Part shown: piece after piece, positions 19,604-28,415 of the stretch
Layout of the letters: every line of letters begins with the position of its first letter
Numbering within the stretch: the stretch's first letter is position 1
Assembly (NCBI RefSeq): GCF_012935715.1
Contig: NZ_CP052860.1
Location: 1,798,001 to 1,862,000 of the forward strand
Reading direction: 5' to 3'
Source of the DNA: Pseudomonas sp. ADAK13
Lineage (GTDB): Bacteria > Pseudomonadota > Gammaproteobacteria > Pseudomonadales > Pseudomonadaceae
DNA length: 64,000 nucleotides
Made by a program: the position numbers and the translations under genes
The notes under the pieces: model-generated
What the model was told of the DNA's origin: nothing
Database searches by the model: none
Seen by the model: only the letters and a program-made list of their open reading frames with translations

Positions 19604-20307
19604 ACCTGCTGCTGCTTGAGGAGGCCGACTTTGTCGCGGCCGACCGGGTGGTGCTGCGTGATCGGCGCCTGGTGCATATGCAGGAAGTCCACCGTGCCGC
19701 GGTAGGCGACAGCCTGCGGGTCGGACGTATTGGCGGCTTGATGGGCAACGCTCGGTTGCTGCGCCTGGAAGCTCGGGAGGCCGAGCTCGAAGTGACCTTC
19801 GACCAGCCGCCGCCGGCCAAACTGCCCCTGACCCTGCTGCTGGCCCTGCCCCGCCCGAAGATGCTGCGCCGGGTGCTGCAGACGGTGGCGTCCATGGGTG
19901 TGCCACGGGTGGTGCTGGTGAACAGCTATCGCGTGGAAAAGAGTTTCTGGCAGACGCCCTTCCTGGAGCCGGAAGCGATTCGCGAGCAGTTGATCCTCGG
20001 TCTGGAACAGTCCCGGGACACGGTGCTTCCCGAGATCGTGATCGAAAAGCGCTTCAAGCCGTTCGTCGAAGACCGCCTGCCTGCCCTGGCGCAAGGCACC
20101 CTCGGCCTGGTCGGCCACCCGGGTGACTACCCGCCCTGCCCTCGTGGCCTGGATGAGCCGGTCACGCTGGCCATCGGGCCGGAAGGCGGCTGGATTCCCT
20201 ACGAGGTGGATCTGCTGGCCAAGGCCGGTTTGCAGCCGGTGCAACTCGGCGCTCGCATCCTGAGAGTCGAAACTGCCGTCACCGCGCTGCTCTCAAGACT
20301 CTTCTAA
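19600..20307 (+). CDS. rsmE: 16S rRNA m3U1498 methyltransferase
   Basis: SPOUT-class methyltransferase modifying U1498 of 16S rRNA; 235 residues with an N-terminal PUA-like domain (about 1-65) and the C-terminal knot, whose SAM-binding loops read [19 protein letters not shown] and [17 protein letters not shown]. It ends the tat-rsmE series; the downstream chemoreceptor begins 95 bases later with its own ribosome-binding site. Confidence 0.95.
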   Translation: MNLLLLEEADFVAADRVVLRDRRLVHMQEVHRAAVGDSLRVGRIGGLMGNARLLRLEAREAELEVTFDQPPPAKLPLTLLLALPRPKMLRRVLQTVASMGVPRVVLVNSYRVEKSFWQTPFLEPEAIREQLILGLEQSRDTVLPEIVIEKRFKPFVEDRLPALAQGTLGLVGHPGDYPPCPRGLDEPVTLAIGPEGGWIPYEVDLLAKAGLQPVQLGARILRVETAVTALLSRLF

Positions 20308-20402
20308 ATCCCTCGCCACAAAAACACCCATCCTACAGAAATATCCGAACCTGCCGATAGCTTCTGAATAAGTCCAAGCCTTGTTCCAGGGGAGTTCGCA
20401 GC

Positions 20403-22319
20403 ATGTATCGTTGGTTAGCCGAGAAACTGGGGAATGTAAGCGTCAACCGCAAGCTGGGCATAGGCTTTGGCCTGGTATTGATACTGACCCTGCTGATCAC
20501 CTTTACCGGCTGGACGGGCCTGAGTGGCGTGATCAGCCGCGGCGACAAGCTGGGCTATATTTCGAGCCTCAACGGGTTGTCCAAGGACTTGCGCCTGGCG
20601 CGCCTGGACTTCGAAATGCGGCGGGGCGAACAAGGTACGGGCGCCGTCAACGACCTGATCACACAACTGGACAGTGGCCTGAAAACCGCCGCAGAACTGA
20701 TCGAGCAACCCGACGACAAGCTCGTCGTGGAGCAACAACAGGGCGCCCTGAACCAGTACAAGAAAGCCTTTGGCTCCATGGTGCAGGCCGGTCTCAAGCG
20801 TGAAGGCGCCCGCAGCAAACTGGGGGACACCGCCGACAACGCCGTGGCAAAAATCAACGAAGTGGAAAAATCCCTGCTGCAAGGCGACAGCGTCACCCTG
20901 TTCAACAGCGTGGTCGACTTGAGCAAGCTGATCCAGCAGGCGCGCTTCCAGGTGCGCGGCTACACCTACAGTGGCAAGGTCGAAGCCGAACAGCCGGCCC
21001 TGGACGCCATCGACAACGCCCTGAAAAAAATCACCGAGCTCAACGACACGTTGCCTGAGCAATACCGGGCCAACCTGCAAGAGGCCAGCGTTTCGCTGCA
21101 GGCCTACCGTGCCGCCGTCAGCCAGTACCGCGATTCCCAGGTGGCCAGCGCTGCCGCGACGAAAATCATGGCCGAACAAGGCGATATCCTGCTCGACCGC
21201 AGCAACAAACTCACCACCTCGCAAACCGTGGTGCGTGACACCGACACCGCCCACGCCAAGAACCTGTTGCTGCTGGCCACGGCCCTGGCACTGGCCTTCG
21301 GCATCCTCGCCGCCTGGGCCATCACCCGGCAGATTGTCATCCCCCTGAACCAGACCCTCAAAGTCGCCGAGCGCGTGGCGTCCGGCGACCTGAGCCACAA
21401 CCTGATCTCCCAGCGCCAGGACGAACTGGGCCAGTTGCAGCGGTCCATGCAGAGCATGACCGTAGGCCTGCGGGAGCTGATCGGCGGTATCAGCGACGGC
21501 GTCACCCAGATCGCCAGCGCTGCCGAGCAACTGTCGGCCGTCACCGAGCAGACCAGCGCCGGGGTGAACAGCCAGAAGGTCGAGACCGACCAGGTGGCCA
21601 CCGCCATGAACGAAATGGCCGCCACCGTGCAGGAAGTCGCCCGTAATGCCGAAGAAGCCTCCGAGGCCGCCGTAGCCGCCGACCAGCAGGCCCGTGAAGG
21701 CGACAAGGTGGTGGGTGAGGCCATCGCCCAGATCGAGCGCCTGGCCAGCGAGGTGGGCAACTCCACCGAGGCCATGGGCCACCTCAAGCGCGAGAGCGAC
21801 AAGATTGGCAGTGTTCTGGACGTGATCAAGTCCGTGGCCCAGCAAACCAACCTGCTGGCCCTCAACGCAGCGATTGAAGCGGCGCGTGCCGGTGAAGCCG
21901 GGCGCGGTTTTGCGGTGGTCGCCGACGAAGTGCGCAGCCTGGCCCAGCGCACGCAAAAGTCCACCGAGGAAATCGAAGAGCTGATCGTCGGCCTGCAAAG
22001 CGGCACCCAGCAGGTGGCGACCATCATGGACAACAGCCGCAACCTCACCGACAGCAGCGTCGAGCTGACTCGCCGGGCCGGCAACGCCCTGGAGAACATC
22101 ACCCGCACCGTTTCGACGATCCAGGCGATGAACCAGCAGATCGCCACCGCGGCCGAACAACAAAGTGCCGTGGCCGAAGAGATCAACCGCAGCGTGCTCA
22201 ACGTGCGGGACGTTTCCGAACAAACCTCGGCGGCCAGCGAAGAGACCGCCGCTTCCAGCGCGGAACTGGCCCGACTGGGGATTTACCTGCAAACCCTGGT
22301 GGGCCGCTTCAAGGTCTGA
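20403..22319 (+). CDS. Methyl-accepting chemotaxis protein with HBM-type sensor domain (McpS/McpK-like)
   Basis: A 638-residue transmembrane chemoreceptor. Topology: a short cytoplasmic start, TM1 (about 18-36), a large helical periplasmic domain (about 40-285) resembling the helical bimodular domain of P. putida McpS and P. aeruginosa McpK, TM2 (about 288-308), HAMP ([20 protein letters not shown]) and a long coiled-coil signalling domain with the hairpin tip [22 protein letters not shown] receptors bind tricarboxylic-acid-cycle intermediates such as malate, succinate or 2-oxoglutarate; the exact ligand is not predictable here. The neighbour at 22492 is a tandem paralogue. Confidence 0.9.
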   Translation: MYRWLAEKLGNVSVNRKLGIGFGLVLILTLLITFTGWTGLSGVISRGDKLGYISSLNGLSKDLRLARLDFEMRRGEQGTGAVNDLITQLDSGLKTAAELIEQPDDKLVVEQQQGALNQYKKAFGSMVQAGLKREGARSKLGDTADNAVAKINEVEKSLLQGDSVTLFNSVVDLSKLIQQARFQVRGYTYSGKVEAEQPALDAIDNALKKITELNDTLPEQYRANLQEASVSLQAYRAAVSQYRDSQVASAAATKIMAEQGDILLDRSNKLTTSQTVVRDTDTAHAKNLLLLATALALAFGILAAWAITRQIVIPLNQTLKVAERVASGDLSHNLISQRQDELGQLQRSMQSMTVGLRELIGGISDGVTQIASAAEQLSAVTEQTSAGVNSQKVETDQVATAMNEMAATVQEVARNAEEASEAAVAADQQAREGDKVVGEAIAQIERLASEVGNSTEAMGHLKRESDKIGSVLDVIKSVAQQTNLLALNAAIEAARAGEAGRGFAVVADEVRSLAQRTQKSTEEIEELIVGLQSGTQQVATIMDNSRNLTDSSVELTRRAGNALENITRTVSTIQAMNQQIATAAEQQSAVAEEINRSVLNVRDVSEQTSAASEETAASSAELARLGIYLQTLVGRFKV

Positions 22320-22491
22320 CCCTGTCGCGGCGGCCATCAGGGCCGCCGCCATGGAAACTTGTGAAATTTCCTACGCGCTTTTCAGGTCGTGAATGACACA
22401 CCTGGCGCCGAATAAAAGTAGCGTTTCAATTCCCCTGGCCGTTATCAGCCGGACGCTTGAGACGCTCCTTTTGATTCGTTGGAGGTTCACC

Positions 22492-24399
22492 ATGTTTCGT
22501 CCACTGACCCGTGCATTAGGCAACATCAGTGTCACCCTCAAACTCTTCCTGGGCTTCGGCCTGGTGCTGCTGCTCAGCCTGGCCATCGCCCTGACAGGCT
22601 GGCAGGCATTGAACGCCTCGCTGTTCCGCTCGCAGTCACTGACCGTGCTCTCGCAACTGGCGGTGGTAGGCGAAGAACTGCGGGCCGACCGCATCGTGTA
22701 CCGCACCCTGAACGACCCGAACAGCCTGACCCGAATCGGCCTGCACATAGAGAAAATCGACCGCTACCTGGCCGAGTTGGCGGCACGCCTGGTGCACCCG
22801 GCCAGCCTTCAACAAGTGCAAGACTCGAACCGCATAACCGCCAGCTTCAAAACCGCCCTGGGCGGGCTGGCCAACCTGATAGAGCAGCGCGAAAGCGCCC
22901 GTGAGCGGCTCAAGAAAAGCTCGGTCCAGGCCAGCGACACCCTCGCACAATTGGCCAGCGACCTGCCCAATCAGGACGATGAAAAGGCCCTGGACGCTGT
23001 AGAACAACTTCGCCAGGCCATGGAGAAAGCCGAGGACAGCGCCCAGACCGCCGCCTGGGCCGCCGCTTCACTGGAAGCCTATGGCCAGGCCGTCGCCGAT
23101 GCATTGCACACCCTCGACAGCGCCCAGACCGCCGTGGCTACGCTGCCCGTGGACGGGACGGCGCTGAAAAGCGCCCTGCTCGACTACCGCAACCAGCTGA
23201 CGCGCCTCAAGGACGCCCAGCTCACCACTGAAACCACCCAAAACCAACTGGAACAGTGGCTGGATCAGTTACTCAAGCAAAGCGACCAACTGAGCCAATA
23301 CCAGACCGAACAGCGTGATCGCGAAGCCGACCAGGCCCGCACCCTGCTGCTCAGTGTCACCGGCGCAGCGCTACTGCTGGGAGCCCTGGCGGCGTGGCTG
23401 ATCGCCGGCCAAATCGTCACGCCGTTGCGTCAGGCGCTGGTCGTCGCAAACCGGATTGCCGAGGGCGACTTGAGCCACAATATCCAGGCCACCCGCGAGG
23501 ATGAAGTGGGGCAGTTGCAGCGCAGCATCGGGCAGATGACCGTCAACCTGCGGGGCCTCATCGGTGGCATCGGCGACAGCGCCCGGCAGATCGCCAGCGC
23601 CGCCGAGCAACTGTCTGCCGTCACCGAACAGACCCGCGCCGGGGTCGATGGCCAGAAACAGGAAACCGAACAGGTGGCCACCGCCATGAATGAAATGCTC
23701 GCCACCTCCCAGGAAGTCGCGCGCCATGCCGAGCAAGCCTCACTGGCCGCCACCGAGGCCGACCGGCAGGCGAGCCAGGGTGATCAGGTGGTCGCCGAGG
23801 CGATTGTTCACATCGAGCACCTGGCCCAGGAAATGACGCGCTCGAGCCAGGCCATGCAAGGGTTGCAGCAGGAAAGCCGGAAGATCGGCAGCGTGCTGGA
23901 GGTGATCAAATCCGTATCGGAACAAACCAATTTACTGGCCCTCAACGCAGCGATCGAGGCGGCCCGGGCCGGTGAGGCCGGCAGAGGTTTTGCCGTGGTC
24001 GCCGATGAAGTACGCAGCCTGGCGCAACGCACCCAGCAATCGGCCGAGGAAATCGAGGAGCTGATCAGTGGCCTGCACCGGGGCACGCAGCAGGTCGCAG
24101 ACATCATGGACAACAGCCGCAGCCTCACCGACAACAGCGTGCAACTGACCCGCCGCGCGGGTGAGGCCTTGGCCGGCATCACTCGGACGGTGTCGGTTAT
24201 CCAGGAGATGAACCCGCAGATTGCCGCCGCTGCCGAGGAACAAACGGCAGTAGCGGAGGAGATCAATCGCAGTGTGCTGAAGGTCAAGGATGTGTCGGAA
24301 CAAACCTCGGCCGCGAGTCAGGAAACTGCGGCGGCCAGTGTCGAACTGGCGCGCCTGGGCACGGATTTGCAGGTGTGGGTGGGCAAGTTCAAGGTCTGA
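22492..24399 (+). CDS. Second tandem methyl-accepting chemotaxis protein, HBM-like sensor
   Basis: A 635-residue paralogue of the preceding gene. I chose the ATG at 22492, which has GGAGG seven bases upstream; longer in-frame starts exist but lack a site. TM1 (LGFGLVLLLSLAIALTGW), a helical periplasmic domain, TM2 (about 285-307) and HAMP are in the same positions. The signalling half is almost identical to that of its neighbour ([35 protein letters not shown]), while the periplasmic half has diverged strongly. That pattern points to duplication followed by change of ligand. Confidence 0.9.
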   Translation: MFRPLTRALGNISVTLKLFLGFGLVLLLSLAIALTGWQALNASLFRSQSLTVLSQLAVVGEELRADRIVYRTLNDPNSLTRIGLHIEKIDRYLAELAARLVHPASLQQVQDSNRITASFKTALGGLANLIEQRESARERLKKSSVQASDTLAQLASDLPNQDDEKALDAVEQLRQAMEKAEDSAQTAAWAAASLEAYGQAVADALHTLDSAQTAVATLPVDGTALKSALLDYRNQLTRLKDAQLTTETTQNQLEQWLDQLLKQSDQLSQYQTEQRDREADQARTLLLSVTGAALLLGALAAWLIAGQIVTPLRQALVVANRIAEGDLSHNIQATREDEVGQLQRSIGQMTVNLRGLIGGIGDSARQIASAAEQLSAVTEQTRAGVDGQKQETEQVATAMNEMLATSQEVARHAEQASLAATEADRQASQGDQVVAEAIVHIEHLAQEMTRSSQAMQGLQQESRKIGSVLEVIKSVSEQTNLLALNAAIEAARAGEAGRGFAVVADEVRSLAQRTQQSAEEIEELISGLHRGTQQVADIMDNSRSLTDNSVQLTRRAGEALAGITRTVSVIQEMNPQIAAAAEEQTAVAEEINRSVLKVKDVSEQTSAASQETAAASVELARLGTDLQVWVGKFKV

Positions 24400-24421
24400 A
24401 AAAAACCACGACCAACGCTAA

Positions 24422-24519
24422 CCTGTGGCGAGGGAGCTTGCTCCCGTTGGAGTGCGCAGCGCTCCTATCTTTTTTTGGGGCCGCTACGCGGCCCAGCGGG
24501 AGCAAGCTCCCTCGCCACA
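24422..24519. repeat. Intergenic inverted repeat (same class as 1535-1632)
   Basis: cctgtggcgagggagcttg and its complement caagctccctcgccaca flank a loop that contains a T-run and an inner ggccgctacgcggcc palindrome. It lies between the converging chemoreceptor and ABC-transporter genes and may also terminate transcription. Confidence 0.85.
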
Positions 24520-24528
24520 AGAAGCGTT

Positions 24529-25263
24529 TTATAGAACCTGACGCAGAAAGGCTTGGGCCCGGGGATCCTTCGGCGCATCGAAGAATTGCGCCGGGGCGGC
24601 GTCTTCCAGCAGTTTGCCGTGATCGAAGAACAGCACCCGATCGGCCACTTCCCGGGCGAAGCCCATTTCATGGGTGACGCAGACCATGGTCATGCCTTCC
24701 AGGGCCAGGGTCTTCATTACATCAAGCACTTCGCCGACCATTTCCGGGTCGAGTGCCGAGGTAGGTTCGTCAAAGAGCATCACTTTGGGCTCCATCGCCA
24801 GCGCGCGGGCAATCGCCACGCGTTGCTGCTGGCCGCCGGAAAGCCGCGACGGAAATTCGTTGGCTTTCTGGGCGATGCCGACTTTTTCCAGGAGTGCCAG
24901 GGCCTTGGCCTCGCGCTCTTTCTTGCCACGCTTGCGCACGACTTTCTGCGCCAGGCAGAGGTTCTCCAACACGGTCATGTGGGGGAACAGGTTGAAATGC
25001 TGGAACACCATGCCGACTTCCCGGCGGTAGGCGTTCACATCGGTTTTCGGGTCTGCCAGTTGCAGGCCGTCGATGCTCACCGAGCCGGAATCAAATTCTT
25101 CCAGGCCGTTGAGGCAACGCAGGAACGTCGACTTGCCGGAACCGGACGGGCCGATCACCACCAGCACTTCACCCTTGGCCACCTGGGTGGTCACGTTATC
25201 CACCGCGCGGACTACGTGGCCGCGGGTGTCGAAGACTTTTACCAGATCGCGGACTTCAATCAC
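24529..25263 (-). CDS. Amino-acid ABC transporter, ATP-binding protein
   Basis: Polar-amino-acid-type ABC ATPase (GlnQ/HisP class). Walker A reads [18 protein letters not shown], the signature is [15 protein letters not shown] and Walker B is [14 protein letters not shown], followed by the switch His in [10 protein letters not shown] chose the GTG at 25263 (244 residues, starting (M)[14 protein letters not shown]) because GGAGG lies ten bases upstream; an in-frame TTG at 25284 would add seven residues and overlaps the permease more. Last gene of a four-gene transporter operon. Confidence 0.93.
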   Translation of the reverse strand: MIEVRDLVKVFDTRGHVVRAVDNVTTQVAKGEVLVVIGPSGSGKSTFLRCLNGLEEFDSGSVSIDGLQLADPKTDVNAYRREVGMVFQHFNLFPHMTVLENLCLAQKVVRKRGKKEREAKALALLEKVGIAQKANEFPSRLSGGQQQRVAIARALAMEPKVMLFDEPTSALDPEMVGEVLDVMKTLALEGMTMVCVTHEMGFAREVADRVLFFDHGKLLEDAAPAQFFDAPKDPRAQAFLRQVL

Positions 25264-26215
25264 TTTGCGCGAGCCTCCGCTCAAGCCGGCTGGCGATTTT
25301 CGACAGCGGCAGGTTGATCAGCAGGTACAGGCCTGCGACGCAGAACAGGATTTCGAACGGCGAAAACGAGGTAGTGATGACTTCACGGCCGCTTTTCAGC
25401 AGTTCGGTAATGGCGATCACCGACACCAGGGAAGTGTCCTTGACCAGGCTGATAAACTGCCCGGCCAGCGGCGGCAACACGCGCTTGAAGGCTTGCGGCA
25501 ACACCACATGGCGCATCGACTGGCCAGCACTGAGCCCCAGGGAGCGAGCTGCTTCATTTTGCCCACGGGCAATCGACTGCACGCCGGCGCGAATGATTTC
25601 CGCCACATAGGCGCCGGTGAACAGCGACAGTGCCGCGATCCCGGCGAATTCCCGGGACAGGTTGAGCACGGTGCCGATAAAGAAATAGAAAATGAAGATC
25701 TGCACCAATAGCGGCGTGCCGCGTACCAGTTCGACGTAGATCGTCGACAGATCGCGCAGGGTCGGGTTATTCGACAGACGACACAACCCGGTCGCCAGGC
25801 CGATCAACAACCCGAGCACCCCGGACACCACCGACAACCACAACGTGGTCCACAAGCCCCACAATAACGGGCCAGCGGCCCAATGCCGGGTGACGCCGAC
25901 CACGTCGCCCTCGGCCACGTCATCGCCCTGAGCCACTTGCAGGCTGTTCTCGGCGACGGTCAGGTGCTGTTCGTTGCCCTCGTCATTGCGCAGGGTGACT
26001 TCAGCCACATCGCCCTTGCGCACCAACTCGCTGACGGTGGAAATATCCGACGCCCGCTGGGACTCTTCAGCCTGGTAGACGAAGTACTGCGGCACACGGT
26101 TCCAGCGCCATTCGTAGGACATCAGCGAGGTGGCGTAATACAACGCGCCGGCCAGGCCGACCAGCACCAGCACCGTCAGCAGGTGCCAGGGCCATTGGGC
26201 TTTTTTCTGTTTCAT
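25256..26215 (-). CDS. Amino-acid ABC transporter, permease with periplasmic insert
   Basis: HisM/GlnP-type permease, 319 residues from the ATG at 26215. After the first transmembrane helix (about 10-29) there is a hydrophilic, probably periplasmic segment of about 90 residues ([17 protein letters not shown] to [11 protein letters not shown]), then the conserved five-helix core with the EAA loop [20 protein letters not shown]. Only one permease gene is present, so the channel is probably a homodimer. The 3' end overlaps the ATPase gene by a few bases. Confidence 0.92.
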   Translation of the reverse strand: MKQKKAQWPWHLLTVLVLVGLAGALYYATSLMSYEWRWNRVPQYFVYQAEESQRASDISTVSELVRKGDVAEVTLRNDEGNEQHLTVAENSLQVAQGDDVAEGDVVGVTRHWAAGPLLWGLWTTLWLSVVSGVLGLLIGLATGLCRLSNNPTLRDLSTIYVELVRGTPLLVQIFIFYFFIGTVLNLSREFAGIAALSLFTGAYVAEIIRAGVQSIARGQNEAARSLGLSAGQSMRHVVLPQAFKRVLPPLAGQFISLVKDTSLVSVIAITELLKSGREVITTSFSPFEILFCVAGLYLLINLPLSKIASRLERRLAQSD

Positions 26216-26250
26216 TTCAGGTTCCGGGATGTGTATCGCCTGGCAAGCCC

Positions 26251-26337
26251 TCATCGCGGGCAAGCCCGGCTCCCACATTTGAAGGCATTGTCAGGACTGA
26301 CATCGATCAATGTGGGAGCTGGCTTGCCTGCGATGAA
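26251..26337. repeat. Intergenic REP-like doublet
   Basis: Two inverted copies (atcgcgggcaagcccggctcccacat and atgtgggagctggcttgcctgcgat) between the permease and the binding-protein gene. Inside a transporter operon such a structure often stabilises the upstream binding-protein message. Confidence 0.87.
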
Positions 26338-26354
26338 GTCGACGCGGTATCGCG

Positions 26355-27155
26355 TTATTCCATGTCCTTGAGCCACTCGGAGCTCTTGAACCACTTGTCA
26401 TGGATACGATCGTAGGTGCCGTCGTTGCGGATCTGGTGCAGGAAGTTGTTGATGAAGTTGATGCTGTCGTAGTCGCCCTTCTTCAGGCCGAACGCCAGGG
26501 GCTCAAAGGTGAACGGCTGGTCGAGGAATACCAGCTTGCCGTTGCCGACCTTGTTCACCGCCACCACGTTGTAAGGCGCGTCATACACAAAGGCGTCGGC
26601 CTTGCCGTTGACCACGTCGAGCACGGCTTCCTGCTCGTTGTCGTAGCCATGGTACTTGGCCTTGGAGATCAGCTTCTTGGCCACCATCTCGCCGGTGGTG
26701 CCGAGCTTGGAGGTCAGGCGGTACTTCTCGTCGTTCAGGTCTTTGTAGGACTTGATGGTGCCTTCCAGCTCCTTGCGGATCAGCAGGGTCTGGCCGACCA
26801 CGATGAACGGTTCGCTGAAGTTCAGGCGCAGGTTGCGTTCCTGGGTCAGGGTCATGCCGCTGCCGATCATGTCGAACTTGTTGGTCAGCAGGGCCGGGAT
26901 GATGCCGTCGTAGCCGGTGGAGATCGGCTCGAACTTGACGCCCATGGACTTGGCCATGGCCTTGAGGATGTCGACTTCAAAGCCGATGATTTCACCGCGC
27001 TTGTTGGTCATCTGGAACGGCATGTAGGTCGGGTCCATGCCGACTTTCAGCGTGCCGCGCTTGACCGCATCATCGATGGCGCCGGCGTGGGCCGCATTGA
27101 CAGCCACCAGTGCGGTGACGCCTAGCAGCAGCATCGAAAGATACTTTTTCATCAT
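26355..27155 (-). CDS. Amino-acid ABC transporter substrate-binding protein (copy 1)
   Basis: Family 3 periplasmic binding protein with a cleavable signal peptide (KKYLSMLLLGVTALVAVNAAHA, cleavage near HAGAID). The mature part shows KRGTLKVGMDPTYMPFQM, EIIGFEVDILKAMAKSMG and the SGMTLTQERNLRLNFSEPF signature. ATG at 27155 (266 residues) has AGGGGA just upstream. The protein is closely similar along its length to the product of 27375-28175, so the operon carries two tandem receptors. Ligand unknown; probably a polar amino acid. Confidence 0.92.
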   Translation of the reverse strand: MMKKYLSMLLLGVTALVAVNAAHAGAIDDAVKRGTLKVGMDPTYMPFQMTNKRGEIIGFEVDILKAMAKSMGVKFEPISTGYDGIIPALLTNKFDMIGSGMTLTQERNLRLNFSEPFIVVGQTLLIRKELEGTIKSYKDLNDEKYRLTSKLGTTGEMVAKKLISKAKYHGYDNEQEAVLDVVNGKADAFVYDAPYNVVAVNKVGNGKLVFLDQPFTFEPLAFGLKKGDYDSINFINNFLHQIRNDGTYDRIHDKWFKSSEWLKDME

Positions 27156-27374
27156 CAAGTCCCCTGAACTCATTTTCTTGTGAGGTCGGCGCGCAAAAGG
27201 GCTGCACCATTTCGGGGTGCGATCCTAACTCACTCCCCGCCCGGTACAAAGGTTTCACCGGGATTTGTTGCCAAGGTATGACAGAAAAGCCCCACAACCG
27301 TGCAGAGAAGGTCACGGCTAGACACCTCGCCCCACAGGCCCGCCAATTGCTTGATGTGTAAGCAGTTATGACTA

Positions 27375-28175
27375 TCAGTCCATCTCCCCCATCCAGTCCG
27401 AGTCCTTGAACCACTTGTCATGCAGCCGATCGTAAGTGCCGTCCTGGGCCACTTGGTTGAGGAAATGATTGATCCAGTTGAGGCTGTCGTAATCGCCTTT
27501 TTTCAGCCCGAACGCCAGGGGCTCATAGGTAAAGGGTTGCTCCAGTGCCAACAACCCACTGTTCTGGGGTTTGGCGATTGCGATCAGGTTATACGGCGCA
27601 TCGTGGATAAAAGCGTCGGCCTTGCCCTCCACCACCTGGCGCACGCCTTCTTCCGGCGTAGGAAAACTGCGCAGCCGGGCCACACCGAGAAACCTTTTCG
27701 CCGCAGCCTCGCCCGTGGTGCCCTCGGCAGCCACGATGCGGTAACCGGCTTCGTTCAAGTCTTCGATGCTGTGGACCTGGTTGGCCAACCGCGGATGCAG
27801 CAGCACGGTCTGGCCGACGATGATGAACGAGTCGCTGAAGTTGAGTGTCAGGTTGCGTTCCTGCGTGACCGTCATGCCGCTGCCGATCAGGTCGAACCGA
27901 CTGGCCAGCAAGCCGGGGATCAGATCGGTATAGGGCACCGAAACCAGCTCCAGCTTCACCCCCAGCGCCTTGCTCATCTCCCGCAACAGGTCAATTTCAA
28001 ACCCGACGATACGGCCCTTTTTGTCGGTCATCTCGAAGGGCACGTAGGTCGGATTGGTGCCGACTTTCAGCACACCCCGCCGCACGGCTTCGTCTATGGC
28101 CCCGGCGTGTGCCAGGTAACCGCAGGAAAATGTGACGATGCCGAGCCACAGCATCGATAAATACCTTTTGATCAT
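27375..28175 (-). CDS. Amino-acid ABC transporter substrate-binding protein (copy 2)
   Basis: Paralogue of the downstream neighbour with the same layout: signal peptide (MIKRYLSMLWLGIVTFSCG, cleavage near HAGAID), then RRGVLKVGTNPTYVPFEM, GFEIDLLREMSKALG and GSGMTVTQERNLTLNFSDSF; 266 residues. Differences cluster in the middle of the protein (for example KRFLGVARLRSFPTPEEG instead of KKLISKAKYHGYDNEQEA), suggesting a shifted ligand range. It is first in the operon order; the 219-base gap to copy 1 may hold a second promoter. Confidence 0.9.
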   Translation of the reverse strand: MIKRYLSMLWLGIVTFSCGYLAHAGAIDEAVRRGVLKVGTNPTYVPFEMTDKKGRIVGFEIDLLREMSKALGVKLELVSVPYTDLIPGLLASRFDLIGSGMTVTQERNLTLNFSDSFIIVGQTVLLHPRLANQVHSIEDLNEAGYRIVAAEGTTGEAAAKRFLGVARLRSFPTPEEGVRQVVEGKADAFIHDAPYNLIAIAKPQNSGLLALEQPFTYEPLAFGLKKGDYDSLNWINHFLNQVAQDGTYDRLHDKWFKDSDWMGEMD

Positions 28176-28381
28176 GAAACGCCCCTGTTCCGTTAAACAC
28201 TCCCACACCCAGCCACGCACAAGTTCGCGTAAACCAGGGGCTTCGAGTCAGATTTTGGGGGCGATGCTAACCCACTCGCAGGCAGGGCAATACGCCTCGG
28301 AGAAGGGTCTTTTGTTTCGAAATAACAAGGCGTTAGCGTAATGAAGCAGAAGGGAAAAACGGCGTAGGACGGTTGCCGAAC

Positions 28382-28410
28382 ACGCCCCCGAGGCGATACC
28401 TCGGGGGCGT
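28382..28410 (-). terminator. Hairpin downstream of opgH
   Basis: Strong GC stem ACGCCCCCGAGG paired with CCTCGGGGGCGT, located five bases beyond the opgH stop on the minus strand. A U-tract is absent, so it may be a weak or factor-assisted terminator. Confidence 0.6.
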
Positions 28411-28415
28411 CGGAA

